Positions 8,828 through 18,339 of a stretch of 64,000 nt of DNA are shown in pieces. This DNA comes from JBBQWR01 sp038210495. Its GTDB lineage: Bacteria; Planctomycetota; Planctomycetia; Pirellulales; DATAWG01. The notes under the pieces were generated by a model that saw only the letters and a program-made list of their open reading frames with translations, searched no databases and had not been told where the DNA came from. The position numbers and the translations under genes are program-made. Where the stretch lies: assembly GCA_038210495.1 (NCBI GenBank), contig JBBQWR010000017.1:34848-98847 (forward strand), given 5' to 3'. Each line of letters starts with the position of its first letter. The first letter of the stretch is position 1.

Positions 8828-9268
8828 ATGACAACTCTCTTGGGAATCGTGTTGGTTCTGACGGCCCTGTTTCTAATCCTCGTGATCCTCATTCAGCGGG
8901 GCCGCGGCGGGGGCTTGGCCGGGGCCCTGGGTTCGGGCGGCGGCCAAAGCGCGTTTGGCACGAAGGCGGGCGACACATTCACTCGGATCACGTTCGCCGT
9001 CGCCGCGTTCTGGATCGTGATGTGCATCATCTCGAACAAGGCCCTCTCGGTGTCGAAGAGCAAGTTCAGCGGGTCCGAGTCGACATCGACGTCTAAGGAG
9101 GATGTGGATGGTCCCGGTGCTGGAGCGAAACCGAAAACCAGCGACGACAAGGGCGCCACCTCCGGCAAAACGGATAAAGCCCCTACCGACGAAAAGGGCG
9201 CGAAACCGGCTAACAGCAAACCGGCCGACACCAAGCCGGCGGAGAAACCGGACAGTCCTTCCAAGTAG
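8828..9268 (+). CDS. secG: Preprotein translocase subunit SecG with charged tail
   Basis: Auxiliary membrane subunit of the SecYEG export channel. Residues 1-75 show the SecG pattern: a first membrane helix ([20 protein letters not shown]), the conserved glycine-rich cytosolic loop ([21 protein letters not shown]) and a second helix ([15 protein letters not shown]). The remaining ~70 residues are a Lys/Asp/Pro/Ala low-complexity tail not found in short enteric SecG but frequent in this phylum. Follows tpiA by 95 bases; tpiA-secG adjacency is common in bacteria. Confidence 0.9.
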   Translation: MTTLLGIVLVLTALFLILVILIQRGRGGGLAGALGSGGGQSAFGTKAGDTFTRITFAVAAFWIVMCIISNKALSVSKSKFSGSESTSTSKEDVDGPGAGAKPKTSDDKGATSGKTDKAPTDEKGAKPANSKPADTKPAEKPDSPSK

Positions 9269-9316
9269 TCCACTCTTCCAGATAGCCCGCGAGCCGCGAA
9301 TCTTCAGGAGCTTCCT

Positions 9317-10198
9317 TTGCTGCTCAGCATGACTGGATTCGGCGAAGCGCGTCGCCAGCAAGACGGCGTTACCGCGTCGGTCGAACTGCGGACGATCAAC
9401 AGCCGGTACTTCAAAATTAACTATCGGTCCAGCGAGGGCTATAACGCCCTCGAGCCGCAGATTGAAGCGCTGATGCGCGAGCGGATTCGCCGCGGCACGG
9501 TGCAGATCAGCCTGCGGGTCGACCGTGCATCGTCGCCCGACGCCTACCGCTTGAACGCAGTCGTACTGGCCGGTTATTGGCGGCAGTTGAATGAGCTTGC
9601 CGCTCAATCGGATTTGCCGCGACCGACCGCCGTCGAAAGCCTCCTCCAGCTTCCGGGAGTGGTCGACGGAAATTCGCCCACCGGCGCCGCTCAAGACGAT
9701 TGGCCGCTGATTTCCGAAACGCTCGACGCGGCGATGACAAACCTGTCGCAGATGCGCGAAGAGGAAGGCCGGGCGATGGCCGCCGACCTGCGCGGCAATT
9801 GCTCGGCGATCAACACGCAGCTAAACTCCATCGCCGAGCGGGCGCCGCTGATGGTCGACGCCTACCGCGGCCGGCTGGAAGAGCGGCTCAAAAAGGTGCT
9901 GGCCGAGCACGATGTGGCCCTGGAACCGGCCGACGTGATCCGCGAAATCAGCATCTTCGCCGAGCGGTCCGATATTTCCGAGGAAATCGTCCGGCTCCGC
10001 AGCCATTTGGAGCAATACGAAACGATCCTGAACCTGCCGGAAAGCTCCGGCCGCAAGCTAGAATTTCTTACCCAAGAGATCGGCCGCGAAACCAATACGA
10101 TCGGCTCCAAAAGCGGCGACGTGCAAATTGCCCGGCATGTGATCGAGATCAAGGCGGGGATCGAGCGGCTGCGCGAAATGATTCAAAACGTCGAATAA
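9317..10198 (+). CDS. yicC: YicC family endoribonuclease-like protein
   Basis: Shows the family signature at both ends: LLSMTGFGEARRQ near the start and the C-terminal block LEFLTQEIGRETNTIGSKS with IKAGIERLREMIQNVE. E. coli YicC has been described as an endoribonuclease; the family is widespread. The start is TTG at 9317 because CAGGAG lies six bases before it; the ATG at 9329 would be too far from that site. Length 293 is typical. First gene of the run yicC-gmk-rpoZ-coaC-coaB, a conserved neighbourhood. Confidence 0.9.
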   Translation: MLLSMTGFGEARRQQDGVTASVELRTINSRYFKINYRSSEGYNALEPQIEALMRERIRRGTVQISLRVDRASSPDAYRLNAVVLAGYWRQLNELAAQSDLPRPTAVESLLQLPGVVDGNSPTGAAQDDWPLISETLDAAMTNLSQMREEEGRAMAADLRGNCSAINTQLNSIAERAPLMVDAYRGRLEERLKKVLAEHDVALEPADVIREISIFAERSDISEEIVRLRSHLEQYETILNLPESSGRKLEFLTQEIGRETNTIGSKSGDVQIARHVIEIKAGIERLREMIQNVE

Positions 10199-10221
10199 CG
10201 CTCGCCCAGGGGTTTTTGCCC

Positions 10222-10857
10222 ATGCAAATCATCGAGCAACTGCCCGTTACGCCCCCCAATCACCAGCGAGTCCACGACATGTCTACGGGACGGGTTGTCG
10301 TCATCTCGGGACCGTCTGGCGCCGGCAAGACGACGATCGTCAAGCAACTGTTCCAGCGCTGCGGGCAACTCGTGCACAGCGTATCCGCAACGACTCGACC
10401 GCCCCGGCCCGGCGAGCAGAATGGCGTCGATTATCACTTCCTCACGCCGGACGACTTCGAGCGGCGGCGAATCGCCGACGGGTTCATCGAGTGCTTCGAG
10501 GTCTTCGGCAGCGGCTATTGGTACGGCACCCTGGGAAGCGAAGTCACCCCTAGATTAGCCGACGGAAAGTGGGTAGTCTTAGAGATTGACGTTCAGGGCG
10601 CCAGCGCCGTGCTCCAGCAATTTCCCGATGCCCTGACGATCTTCGTCCGCCCGGAAACGCTGGCCGAATTGGAGCGGCGGCTCCGCCATCGGGCCACCGA
10701 ATCCGAGGCCGCCATCGAGCGGCGCCTGGAAGTAGCCCGCCGGGAATTAGAAGCCGCGGATCAATATCGCTACCAGGTTTTCAACCTCAGCGTCGAGCAG
10801 GCCGTCGACGATATCGTGCACATCCTCAACCAGTGGGAGATTCCCTCGCAATGCTAG
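10222..10857 (+). CDS. gmk: Guanylate kinase
   Basis: Phosphorylates GMP to GDP. P-loop GPSGAGKTT at about residue 30, then the GMP-binding segment [21 protein letters not shown], the WYGT motif, and DVQGA. The ATG at 10222 adds about 19 residues before [11 protein letters not shown]; the internal ATG at 10279 would give a family-standard N-terminus and is a real alternative. It starts 23 bases after yicC and its stop overlaps the next start, so the genes are translationally coupled. Confidence 0.93.
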   Translation: MQIIEQLPVTPPNHQRVHDMSTGRVVVISGPSGAGKTTIVKQLFQRCGQLVHSVSATTRPPRPGEQNGVDYHFLTPDDFERRRIADGFIECFEVFGSGYWYGTLGSEVTPRLADGKWVVLEIDVQGASAVLQQFPDALTIFVRPETLAELERRLRHRATESEAAIERRLEVARRELEAADQYRYQVFNLSVEQAVDDIVHILNQWEIPSQC

Positions 10858-11114
10858 ATGAACTTCGCGAAGAAGAGATCGTCAACAAGGTCGGTGGTCG
10901 TTTCAAGCTTTCGACGCTGATCCAAAAGCGTCTGGTCGCGCTCAACGCCGGCAGCCGTCCACTGGTCGACTTCGAGACCGAGAACAAAATGGAATTGGTC
11001 ATTCAAGAGATTATGCAGGACAAAATCTATTTGGATACCTCCAAGAACTTGCGGATCACGGGCGCGCACGACGAAGGGGGCGGACCGGCGGAATTGGATC
11101 TTACGAATCTGTAA
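10851..11114 (+). CDS. rpoZ: RNA polymerase omega subunit
   Basis: Small assembly subunit of RNA polymerase. The 87-residue product has the omega pattern: [21 protein letters not shown] (helices contacting beta prime) followed by [16 protein letters not shown]. The ATG at 10851 overlaps the gmk stop by 7 bases (ATGCTAG). Position directly after gmk matches many bacteria. Confidence 0.88.
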   Translation: MLDELREEEIVNKVGGRFKLSTLIQKRLVALNAGSRPLVDFETENKMELVIQEIMQDKIYLDTSKNLRITGAHDEGGGPAELDLTNL

Positions 11115-11146
11115 ACGTCGGCGGAAAAAACCGCAGAGCGCTGGGC

Positions 11147-11222
11147 GCCACTGCTGGCTCGTCCAACAGTGCGGCCGGTAAGAACACGTGGAAGAAACAC
11201 TGCTGGACAAGCCAGCAGTGGC
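11147..11222. repeat. Palindromic intergenic element, 25-base arms
   Basis: Arm 11147-11171 (GCCACTGCTGGCTCGTCC...) is the near-perfect reverse complement of 11198-11222 (two differences), with 26 bases between. It fills the rpoZ-coaC gap and can form a long hairpin in either strand's transcript. Confidence 0.8.
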
Positions 11223-11247
11223 ACCCGGATCAGGCAGCCAATTTCCC

Positions 11248-11808
11248 ATGACCGGTCGTGAGATTGTGATCGGCGTCACGGGCGGGATTGCCGCGTACAA
11301 GACGGCTACGCTCGTGAGCCAACTCGTGCAACGGGGGGCGGGCGTGCGAGTCGTGATGACTCGCGCCGCCCATAAGTTCATCGGCCGCGCGACGTTCGAG
11401 GCCCTCAGCGGCCGACCGGTGGCCCGGCGGATCTTTGGCGACGCGGAACATCCTCTGGGGCCGCATATCGATTTGGCGGGCGCCAATTTGCTATGTGTCG
11501 CGCCGGCCACGGCGAACTTCATGGCCAAGGCGGCCCTCGGATTGGCCGACGATCTCCTGAGCACGCTCTATCTGACCTTCAAGGGTCCCGTGCTGATGGC
11601 GCCGGCGATGAACGAACGGATGTGGCGGCAGCCGTCCGTGCAGCGCAACGTCGCGCAGCTCAAAGCCGATGGCGTGCAAATGGTCGGTCCGGGCGAGGGC
11701 TGGTTGAGCTGCCGCACTAAAGCCATCGGGCGAATGTCGGAACCCGAAGAGATTCGCCTGGCGATCGAGCGATTGCTCGATTCCGGCGCCGGGTACGTCG
11801 AGGCTTGA
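11248..11808 (+). CDS. coaC: Phosphopantothenoylcysteine decarboxylase (CoaC half, stand-alone)
   Basis: FMN-dependent decarboxylase of coenzyme A synthesis. Motifs of the HFCD family: [20 protein letters not shown], the catalytic-type His in [42 protein letters not shown] (PxMNxxMW) and the substrate-clamp Cys in [14 protein letters not shown] chose the ATG at 11248; a GTG at 11188 extends the frame but lies inside the palindromic element. In most bacteria this is the N-terminal half of a CoaBC fusion; here it ends at 11808 and the CoaB half is a separate gene one base later. Confidence 0.9.
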   Translation: MTGREIVIGVTGGIAAYKTATLVSQLVQRGAGVRVVMTRAAHKFIGRATFEALSGRPVARRIFGDAEHPLGPHIDLAGANLLCVAPATANFMAKAALGLADDLLSTLYLTFKGPVLMAPAMNERMWRQPSVQRNVAQLKADGVQMVGPGEGWLSCRTKAIGRMSEPEEIRLAIERLLDSGAGYVEA

Positions 11809-11809
11809 C

Positions 11810-12439
11810 ATGGCGCGAGTGCTCATCACCAGTGGGCCGACGCGGCAGTACCTCGATCCCGTCCGATATCTTAGCAACGCCTCGAGCGGACGGATGGGCG
11901 CCGCTCTGGTCGAGGCGGCCATTAAAGTGGGCCATGAAGTGATCGTGGTCACCGGGCCCGTGGAGGTGGTCTACTCCTCGGCGGCTCGGATAATCCCCGT
12001 CGTTTCCACCGAAGAAATGCTTGCGGCGTGCCAGCAGGTGTTTGCCGAATGCGATGGTCTGATTGGGGTCGCGGCGCCGTGCGACTATCGACCGGCTCGC
12101 GTAGCGACCGCAAAAATCCGCCGCACGGGCGAGCCGCTCAGCTTGGACCTGCACGAAACGCCCGACATCGTGGCGACGCTCGGCGCGAGCAAACGGCTTG
12201 GTCAATGGCTCGTCGGTTTTGCGCTGGAAAGCGAGGATCCGCGGTTCCGCGCTCTTACGAAACTGCAAAAGAAGAGCTGCGATCTGATGGTCATCAACCA
12301 CGTCTCGGCGATCGGCGCGACGGACAATTCCGTCGAAATTCTCGATCCCAACGGAGCGATCATAGCGACCTTCGCCGGTTCAAAAACAGACGTCGCGGCG
12401 GGCATTTTTCATGTCATCGAGCGCCGCTTGATGCTTTAG
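11810..12439 (+). CDS. coaB: Phosphopantothenate-cysteine ligase (CoaB half, stand-alone)
   Basis: Joins cysteine to 4'-phosphopantothenate, the step before CoaC. Rossmann-like start [20 protein letters not shown], then [22 protein letters not shown] and VGFALESED; near the C-terminus DLMVINH and the DNSVEIL segment match family positions. 209 residues, the size of the CoaB half of CoaBC. It starts one base after the coaC stop. Confidence 0.9.
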   Translation: MARVLITSGPTRQYLDPVRYLSNASSGRMGAALVEAAIKVGHEVIVVTGPVEVVYSSAARIIPVVSTEEMLAACQQVFAECDGLIGVAAPCDYRPARVATAKIRRTGEPLSLDLHETPDIVATLGASKRLGQWLVGFALESEDPRFRALTKLQKKSCDLMVINHVSAIGATDNSVEILDPNGAIIATFAGSKTDVAAGIFHVIERRLML

Positions 12440-12709
12440 CGGTAGGTCGTGTCCGCGGATAGTATTCGGCAGGATTAACTGACATGGGCCGGACAATCAT
12501 CAGCTAATTTGGCGTATCCGCCCCTATTCTCCGTAGGAACTGCCCACAAAACCGCCGGGGACTGTCCCCATTAGCGCAGTCCGCGAAGCAAAAACGGCGG
12601 ACTCTCCGCTTCTCCCAGGCTCCCCTGCGTCGTAGACGAATCGCCGAGGTCATGCAATACTTGACATGGCCGGAGTTCTCCGGCGTCTTCTAGACAGGAG
12701 TGATTTCGG
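12440..12709. other. Intergenic region with short palindromes
   Basis: Holds a 13-base palindrome GGGGACTGTCCCC at 12557-12569, flanked by CCGCC and GGCGG that could extend a larger hairpin, and CCGGAGTTCTCCGG at 12670-12683. TTGACA at 12661 has no good -10 partner at 16-18 bases. No gene seen. Confidence 0.4.
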
Positions 12710-13648
12710 ATGGCGGACCGAGGGCGTCGATCATCGATCGGTTGGAATTTCCTGGGCGATATCGGGCCACGCCGCCTTTTGGATCTCGCGGTCCTGCTCG
12801 CGCTCTTGAGCGGGTGTCAAAAAAATTCCACGCCCACACCAGACGACGCCGCCAAAGCGCCGGCCGCCCACGCCACGGATTCCGCATCGACGAAAAGCTC
12901 GGCCGATGAATCGCCATCCGCGATTAGCGAATTTCTCAAAGATGGCAACGAGAAAAAGCCAGCCGGGGCGGCGCCGATCTTCGTGCAGCTAAAGGAACTG
13001 GTTTCTCAATATCCCGACGGGCGACCGAGCATGCGCCGCACCGTGCGGATTATGAGCGACGATTCGACGCTCAATCACGGTCCGTATGTCGAATGGTATC
13101 CCTCGGGCGAGAAGTACATGCAGGGTAACTATGTCGAAGGCGTCCGACAGGGGGCGTTCACATCGTGGCACGAAAACGGCAAAATTTGCAAAACGCAAAC
13201 CTATGCCGATGGCAAACTCGAGGGGAGTTGGCCCATCTTTCGGGATGACGGCACGAAAGAGAAGGAGGTCGGGTTCCACGCCGATCAGCGTTCGGGCGTT
13301 TGGAAATACTACGACGCCACGGGTAAACAGCTGACCGCCCAAGAGGAATACAAAGACGGCAAGGCCAACGGCGTTTGGACGTTATGGCGAGCCGAAGGCA
13401 AGCCATTAAAAGAGCAGCATTTCACCAACGGCGAAGTCGATGGCCAACTAACCGAATGGTTTGATAACGGCCGGAAAGCGCATGTCAAAACGTTCAAGAA
13501 AGGGCGCGTCGAGGGAACTGAAATCTATTGGAAGCCCACAGGAGAGAAGCTGCGCGAAGTCTCCTGGTCCAACGGTCAACTCATCACGCTAGGAAATCCG
13601 GGCACGGATCCCGCCGTGTCGACCGACAACTCGGCCTCCAAACGGTAG
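12710..13648 (+). CDS. Lipoprotein with MORN-type repeats
   Basis: A 312-residue protein. After a basic start the hydrophobic stretch LLDLAVLLALLSGC ends in a lipobox with Cys36, so it is probably a lipoprotein. A low-complexity linker (residues 40-85) leads to about seven MORN_2-like repeats from residue ~120 to 285, each of the form GxYxxWYxNGxKxxxxxYxxGxxxGxxxxW (for example GPYVEWYPSGEKYMQGNY and GVWTLWRAEGKPLKEQHF). Such repeats occur in secreted bacterial proteins of unknown role; some have been annotated as antitoxin components, which I do not infer here. The ribosome site ACAGGAG precedes the ATG. Confidence 0.75.
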   Translation: MADRGRRSSIGWNFLGDIGPRRLLDLAVLLALLSGCQKNSTPTPDDAAKAPAAHATDSASTKSSADESPSAISEFLKDGNEKKPAGAAPIFVQLKELVSQYPDGRPSMRRTVRIMSDDSTLNHGPYVEWYPSGEKYMQGNYVEGVRQGAFTSWHENGKICKTQTYADGKLEGSWPIFRDDGTKEKEVGFHADQRSGVWKYYDATGKQLTAQEEYKDGKANGVWTLWRAEGKPLKEQHFTNGEVDGQLTEWFDNGRKAHVKTFKKGRVEGTEIYWKPTGEKLREVSWSNGQLITLGNPGTDPAVSTDNSASKR

Positions 13649-13957
13649 CGGCCGATCAGGGAATTGCCCGTCAGCGGCCATTTCCTATAAGCGCTTGGGT
13701 TTCTCCGTGAGCCCGCGACCCGGGTTTGACGGATTGGCCGGTCACTTTGCCGGTTTGATCCGTATAATGCTTCCACGCCACCAGGGTGCTTGAATCGCGC
13801 GCCCTGCTCGGAAACCAGCCTGCGTGAAGGGGGCCATTTAGCGAGTCAAGGCTCCGCCGCCATTGGCAGGAGGGCTAGGGAGGCTGGATTTGCGTTGTAT
13901 GATTATGAACCGGCTTAATCGGCTGGCACGCCAATAACTTAGTTGAAAAGGTTTTCC
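13649..13957. other. Intergenic region upstream of ftsH
   Basis: A perfect TATAAT at 13763-13768 is a candidate -10 element for ftsH, about 190 bases upstream, but no good -35 sits at 16-18 bases (TTGACG at 13726 is too far). No gene or strong hairpin seen. Confidence 0.35.
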
Positions 13958-15967
13958 ATGGATAATCCAGTGCCCGGCGGCCTTCCCAGACCCAGCGGAG
14001 GCATGCCTCCGCGCGGTCCCAACGGGGCCCCGGCTCAACCACCGCGACCGCGGATGACCATTTCCACGGCATGGTTCCTGGTGATCATGCTGGCGGTGGT
14101 CGCGCTAATCTATTTCGGTCAGAGCGGCAATCGGTCGAAGCTCGACTACTCCTTCTTTCGCAAGCAACTCGATGCCAACAATATCGTCGAGGTGACCTAC
14201 TCGCAGCAGCAGATCCTGGGCAAGTTCAAGGAGGCGCCGGCGATTCCTCCCGCGCCGGGAGCGGACGCCGCCAAAGCCCCCGCCGATAAGTATCGGATGG
14301 AGTTCTCCGTGCCGTTGCCGCTCGCCGAAGTGGACAACAAAGCGCTCGTCGATGAGATGTACAAAAAGGGAGTGACGATCAACGCCGAGCTGTCGTCGGA
14401 AAACTCACTGCTGATGATGTTCTTGGTCTACGGACTGCCGATCCTGCTGATTGCCGCCTTGTGGTGGTTCATGCTCCGGCGGACACGCGATCAGTTCATG
14501 GGGGGCGGCGGCATTTTGTCGGGATTCAGCAAGAGCCCGGCCAAACGCTATGAGACCAGCGACCGGCGAATCACGTTCGCCGACGTGGCTGGACTGGAAG
14601 GGATCAAGCACGATCTCCAAGAAGTGGTCGAGTTTCTCAAGAACCCGGAAAAGTTTCAGCGGCTCGGTGGCCGCGTGCCCAAAGGCGTATTGCTGATGGG
14701 CCCGCCGGGCACCGGCAAAACGCTGCTGGCTCGCGCGGTTGCCGGAGAGGCCGACGTGCCGTTTTTTTCCATCGGCGGTTCGGAGTTCATCCAGATGTTC
14801 GTGGGCGTCGGCGCCAGCCGGGTTCGCGATATGTTCAAAACCGCCAAAGACGCGGCGCCCTCGATCTTGTTCATCGACGAAATCGACGCCGTCGGCCGGC
14901 ACCGCGGCGCGGGGCTCGGCGGGGGCCACGACGAACGCGAGCAAACGCTGAATCAAATCCTCAGCGAAATGGACGGTTTTAGCCCGAACGAATCGGTGAT
15001 CGTGCTGGCCGCGACAAACCGGCCCGACGTGCTCGATCCGGCTCTGCTTCGTCCGGGCCGGTTCGATCGGCATGTGACGGTCGATCGTCCCAATCAAAAG
15101 GGCCGCGTGGCGATTTTCAAGGTGCACACTCGCGATGTGCCGCTCGCGCCCAATGTCGACCTGGAACGATTGGCGCGGGGCACCGTCGGACTCACCGGCG
15201 CCGATATTCGCAACTTGGTCAACGAAGCGGCCCTGTGGGCGACTCGCTGTGGAAAAGACAAAGTCGATGGCGACGACTTCGAATACGCCCGCGACCGCGT
15301 GCTCATGGGCGCCAAACGCGAGGAAGTTCTCATGGGCAAAGAAAAGACAATGACCGCCTTCCACGAGGCGGGCCATGCCTTGCTGGCCTGGATTCTCCCC
15401 GGCATCGATCGGCTTCACAAGGTTACGATCATCCCTCGCGGTCGAGCTCTGGGAGTAACCCAATTGCTGCCCGAGGAAGATCGGCTCAGCATCAGTCAGT
15501 CGGAGCTGGAAAGCCGGCTCGTGTTTATGCTCGGGGGCCGGGCCGCGGAAAAGCTGGTCTTCGGCGAATACACGGCCGGCGCCGAAAACGATCTGACGCA
15601 AGCCACCAAACTGGCCCGCCGGATGGTGGCCCATTGGGGAATGAGCGAACGGCTTGGCCCGGTGGCCTATCGGACCAGTGACGAGCATCCGTTTTTAGGC
15701 AAGGAGATCTACGAGCAGCGCGAGTTCAGCGATCACACCGCACGGCTGATCGACGAAGAAGTCTCCCGAATCCTGCACGAATCGGCGGAACGGGCGCAGC
15801 GGTTGGTTTCCGAGTATCGCGGCAAGCTGGACTCGATCGCCCACGCGCTCGAAGAGCATGAAGTGCTGGACGACATGGAAGTCGAGCAGCTCATCGGCCC
15901 CTCAGCGCACGGCAAGCCGGAGACGAACGGCGTCGCGCCACCCGACCCCACGGTGCCTGTCGTGTGA
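13958..15967 (+). CDS. ftsH: ATP-dependent zinc metalloprotease FtsH
   Basis: Membrane-anchored AAA+ protease that degrades misfolded membrane and regulatory proteins. Pro/Gly-rich cytosolic start, first membrane helix ([18 protein letters not shown]), periplasmic loop (~residues 60-150), second helix ([20 protein letters not shown]), then AAA: Walker A GPPGTGKT (Lys254), pore [15 protein letters not shown], Walker [12 protein letters not shown], and the second region of homology [20 protein letters not shown]. The protease domain has HEAGH (His469, Glu470, His473). I chose ATG 13958, with AAAAGG seven bases upstream, over TTG 13943. Length 669 is slightly longer than E. coli. Confidence 0.96.
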   Translation: MDNPVPGGLPRPSGGMPPRGPNGAPAQPPRPRMTISTAWFLVIMLAVVALIYFGQSGNRSKLDYSFFRKQLDANNIVEVTYSQQQILGKFKEAPAIPPAPGADAAKAPADKYRMEFSVPLPLAEVDNKALVDEMYKKGVTINAELSSENSLLMMFLVYGLPILLIAALWWFMLRRTRDQFMGGGGILSGFSKSPAKRYETSDRRITFADVAGLEGIKHDLQEVVEFLKNPEKFQRLGGRVPKGVLLMGPPGTGKTLLARAVAGEADVPFFSIGGSEFIQMFVGVGASRVRDMFKTAKDAAPSILFIDEIDAVGRHRGAGLGGGHDEREQTLNQILSEMDGFSPNESVIVLAATNRPDVLDPALLRPGRFDRHVTVDRPNQKGRVAIFKVHTRDVPLAPNVDLERLARGTVGLTGADIRNLVNEAALWATRCGKDKVDGDDFEYARDRVLMGAKREEVLMGKEKTMTAFHEAGHALLAWILPGIDRLHKVTIIPRGRALGVTQLLPEEDRLSISQSELESRLVFMLGGRAAEKLVFGEYTAGAENDLTQATKLARRMVAHWGMSERLGPVAYRTSDEHPFLGKEIYEQREFSDHTARLIDEEVSRILHESAERAQRLVSEYRGKLDSIAHALEEHEVLDDMEVEQLIGPSAHGKPETNGVAPPDPTVPVV

Positions 15968-16030
15968 CACGTGCGTCACGCCGCAGGTCCCTTATGCATC
16001 AATTGTGAAAACGCTTCATTAAGCTCAAAG

Positions 16031-16291
16031 ATGACCGATACCCCCTCTCCCCCGCCGGATGCGCTTGGTCCCGACACGCTCAAAGCCGCGCTGAAGGCGT
16101 TCAAAAAGCGGCTGAAATTGACGCAGCTCGACGACGCTTCGCGAATTGGCCGAGGGCCAATGAGTTCCGGCCAGGGTTCGTCGATCGCCGGTATTACACC
16201 CCCGAATCAGTATCCTCGCGCCGTGTGGGATGAATTGGTTAAGCAAGGCAAGCTCAACGACGCCGGCCACGGGATGTATAGTCTGGCGTAA
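16031..16291 (+). CDS. Small hypothetical protein (86 aa)
   Basis: Starts MTDTPSPPPDALGPDTLKA at an ATG 63 bases after ftsH; a longer frame back to 15971 looks non-coding. The body is LKAFKKRLKLTQLDDASRIG, then PMSSGQGSSIAGITPPNQYP and AVWDELVKQGKLNDAGHGMYSL, a compact helix-loop-helix reminiscent of small lineage-specific planctomycete proteins. No function known. Its stop is only two bases from the stop of the convergent Rrf2 gene. Confidence 0.6.
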   Translation: MTDTPSPPPDALGPDTLKAALKAFKKRLKLTQLDDASRIGRGPMSSGQGSSIAGITPPNQYPRAVWDELVKQGKLNDAGHGMYSLA

Positions 16292-16293
16292 GC

Positions 16294-16701
16294 TCACGAC
16301 GGCGTCGGTTTATAGAGCAAACTCGAAAGCTTGATTTGCTCGAGTTGCTGCCTAGCGTTGGCGGTCACTTGTTCCAGCGCCTCTCGCAGCCGGGAATGCG
16401 ACTCCACGGGAAAGCCATCCGCGACCGGCGCGCTGGAATTAACAGGGCCGTCGACCGCTTCGATCACCTCGAGCAGCGAGATTTCCTCCGGCTTGCGGTC
16501 CAGCGTGTACCCGCCGTCGACGCCGCGCGAGGAATGCAAGATGCCGTGCGTGACCAGATTTCGCAGAATCTGCAGCAGAAACCGTTCGGGCATCTGTCCT
16601 TTGGCCGCGAGTTGACTACAAGGAACCGGCACGGCCGATTCGGCCTCGGCCAACTGGAGCGTGGCCTGCAAGGCGTATCCGGCGGTTCGCGACAACTTCA
16701 T
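16294..16701 (-). CDS. Rrf2 family transcriptional regulator
   Basis: Winged-helix DNA-binding protein of 135 residues: MKLSRTAGYALQATLQLAEA, then the recognition helix region QLAAKGQMPERFLLQILRNL and the wing GILHSSRGVDGGYTLDRKPEEISLLEVIEAVDGP, all standard for the family. Members such as IscR and NsrR bind an Fe-S cluster through three cysteines near the dimerisation helix; here that segment has none, so cluster sensing by that route is unlikely. Target genes unknown; nothing beside it suggests iron-sulfur or nitric-oxide control. Confidence 0.85.
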   Translation of the reverse strand: MKLSRTAGYALQATLQLAEAESAVPVPCSQLAAKGQMPERFLLQILRNLVTHGILHSSRGVDGGYTLDRKPEEISLLEVIEAVDGPVNSSAPVADGFPVESHSRLREALEQVTANARQQLEQIKLSSLLYKPTPS

Positions 16702-17092
16702 GGGTGGTAACCTTCTAGTTGGCCACCGTGACCCGAGGTCGGTTTTGGCTTTCCGAGAAAGCCGGCCGAGCGCATTTCCCTGCGCCGACGAAGTGGGATC
16801 GACCCGAGGCCGCTATGGGCTGAATGAGTGCTGCCGATCGCCCTGTTCCGACGGGGTAGCTCTGTGTAAGCCCTGGCGAAAGTGCTCCTTTAATTCGTTG
16901 TGACGGGATGATTCGCGAAATGAGATCGATGGAATCTCAGGCGTTCGTCGGGCGACGCATCGTTGTCGATGTCTCGGCGCCGCGTCCGTCAACAAGCCTA
17001 AAAGCCATCCCATCCAACGAAATGCTAGCAAATGCCGTCGCGCGGGTCAAAGTTTTTCTTCGGCCCGGACGAGGAAAGGCGTTGGCAAACAT
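16702..17092. other. Intergenic region, no gene seen
   Basis: Lies between the start of the Rrf2 gene and the palindrome after lspA. Open frames here are short and Arg-rich. No hairpin with T-run and no RNA gene recognised. Confidence 0.4.
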
Positions 17093-17161
17093 ACATAGCC
17101 GCGGCATCCTGCTGCGGAGTATTGTCGCCGTGACGAGCGACGCAGGATGCCGCGGCTATGG
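17093..17161. repeat. Palindromic element, CATAGCCGCGGCATCCTGC family
   Basis: Left arm begins at 17093 with CATAGCCGCGGCATCCTGCT; right arm 17141-17160 is its reverse complement. The same family recurs at 34841-34913, 54592-54742 and as a half copy at 39138. The right-hand end overlaps lspA and provides its TAG stop (17156-17158). Confidence 0.85.
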
Positions 17162-17722
17162 AGTGCGCTCACCGACCGGCGGTTTTTCGCCCGTCGCTTT
17201 CGGCTGAGTCGTCCACACATACCAAAAGAGCAGCACCGCTCCGCATACGAGATAACTATCGGCCAGATTGAAGACGGGCCAATCGATGACATGGTCGATT
17301 TTGAAATGCAGCCAATCCCGCACCGCATAAACTCGTTGCGACTGCCCGGGCCAACTCAGATCGGGCAGACCGAGTCGGTCGTAAAGATTGCCCGCGATTC
17401 CGGCCGAGATCAAAGCTAACGTCAGCGTGAGCGCCCAATCCTTCGCCGCGCCTTGGACGAAGAGCCAATAGATAATGAACAGAGCGGCAATGATTGAGGC
17501 GGCGGCGAACACCGCGACGAAGCCCTGTCCGAAACCAAACAGAGCGCCTTGGTTTAAGCTGGTGGTGAGGCTGAATACGCCCGGCCACAACCAGAGCACT
17601 TGATCGGCCTTGGCGCCGGGCATTCCCAGCTTTTCAAAAATCCAGGACTTTGTCGTCAAGTCGAGCGCGCAGCCCCCTGCGGCGACCGCCAAAAACGCCA
17701 GCATTCGACTCGGGGGCGCCAT
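17156..17722 (-). CDS. lspA: Lipoprotein signal peptidase (signal peptidase II)
   Basis: Inner-membrane aspartic protease that cleaves prolipoproteins ahead of the lipidated cysteine. Four membrane segments are visible. Family motifs: SLNQGALFG (the N-x-G-A-x-F box), AGIAGNLYDRL (first catalytic Asp) and VFNLADSYL (second catalytic Asp). 188 residues, a little longer than typical at the C-terminus, where the reading frame runs into the palindromic element and stops at its TAG. It can serve the lipoproteins in this window. Confidence 0.93.
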   Translation of the reverse strand: MAPPSRMLAFLAVAAGGCALDLTTKSWIFEKLGMPGAKADQVLWLWPGVFSLTTSLNQGALFGFGQGFVAVFAAASIIAALFIIYWLFVQGAAKDWALTLTLALISAGIAGNLYDRLGLPDLSWPGQSQRVYAVRDWLHFKIDHVIDWPVFNLADSYLVCGAVLLFWYVWTTQPKATGEKPPVGERTP

Positions 17723-17834
17723 CCGTGATTCGCTCCGAACGCGAGAGACAATCGTGGCGCCAAAGCCCTCGGCTCGGCGCCCCCAGGAGATGGGCTCGAC
17801 GACCAGCGGGCAAGCGGCGCCTGCATTTCGAGGA

Positions 17835-18212
17835 TTACAACCGCTTTTCCACGAGTTCGGCGCACTTTACGCAAAGCGGGGCGTAAGGAATGGCGTTGAG
17901 CCGTGTCTTGGGAATCTTAGTCCCGCACTCTTCACATTCGCCGTACGAGCCCGATTCGATTCGCTCCAGCGCCGTTTCAATGGCGTCGAGCGTCCCTTCC
18001 TCGTTTTCCATCAGACTGAGCGTGAATTCCTGCTCGAAGTTGTCGCTGCCAAGGTCGGCCATATGGATCGGCATGCTCGACAGATCGCCATTGGTCTCGC
18101 TGCGAGTCTTCTTTAGCGCGGCGTTGGCCAGTTGATTGACGTCGCCGCGCAGTCTCGCGCGAAGGACCACCAATCGTTCCTTGTAGACGTTCAACTCGGG
18201 CTTCTTCATCAT
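17835..18212 (-). CDS. TraR/DksA family zinc-finger protein
   Basis: 125 residues: N-terminal helical hairpin (YKERLVVLRARLRGDVNQL ... MADLGSDNFEQEFTLSLMEN) and a C-terminal four-cysteine zinc finger, Cys93-x2-Cys96 and Cys114-x2-Cys117 (GECEECG ... PLCVKC). DksA proteins enter the RNA polymerase secondary channel and modulate initiation with ppGpp; whether this paralogue does so is inference. Start ATG at 18212 has GGAG upstream; a second ATG follows directly. Upstream of lspA on the same strand, a common neighbourhood. Confidence 0.88.
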   Translation of the reverse strand: MMKKPELNVYKERLVVLRARLRGDVNQLANAALKKTRSETNGDLSSMPIHMADLGSDNFEQEFTLSLMENEEGTLDAIETALERIESGSYGECEECGTKIPKTRLNAIPYAPLCVKCAELVEKRL

Positions 18213-18339
18213 CGTCGTCTAGCTCCGGCAGTCAGTGCGTATTCTGTTTCCACTCAACAACCGCAAAACTGGCATAGAAACTCGATCTTACGACGCCGCC
18301 GAAGACGTGTCAAATTGAGCGTTTGCTTTGACGAAAATA

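Noticed and set aside
12661..12689. TTGACA as a promoter for the MORN lipoprotein gene
   Set aside because: No -10-like hexamer at 16-18 bases; the spacer contains a palindrome instead.
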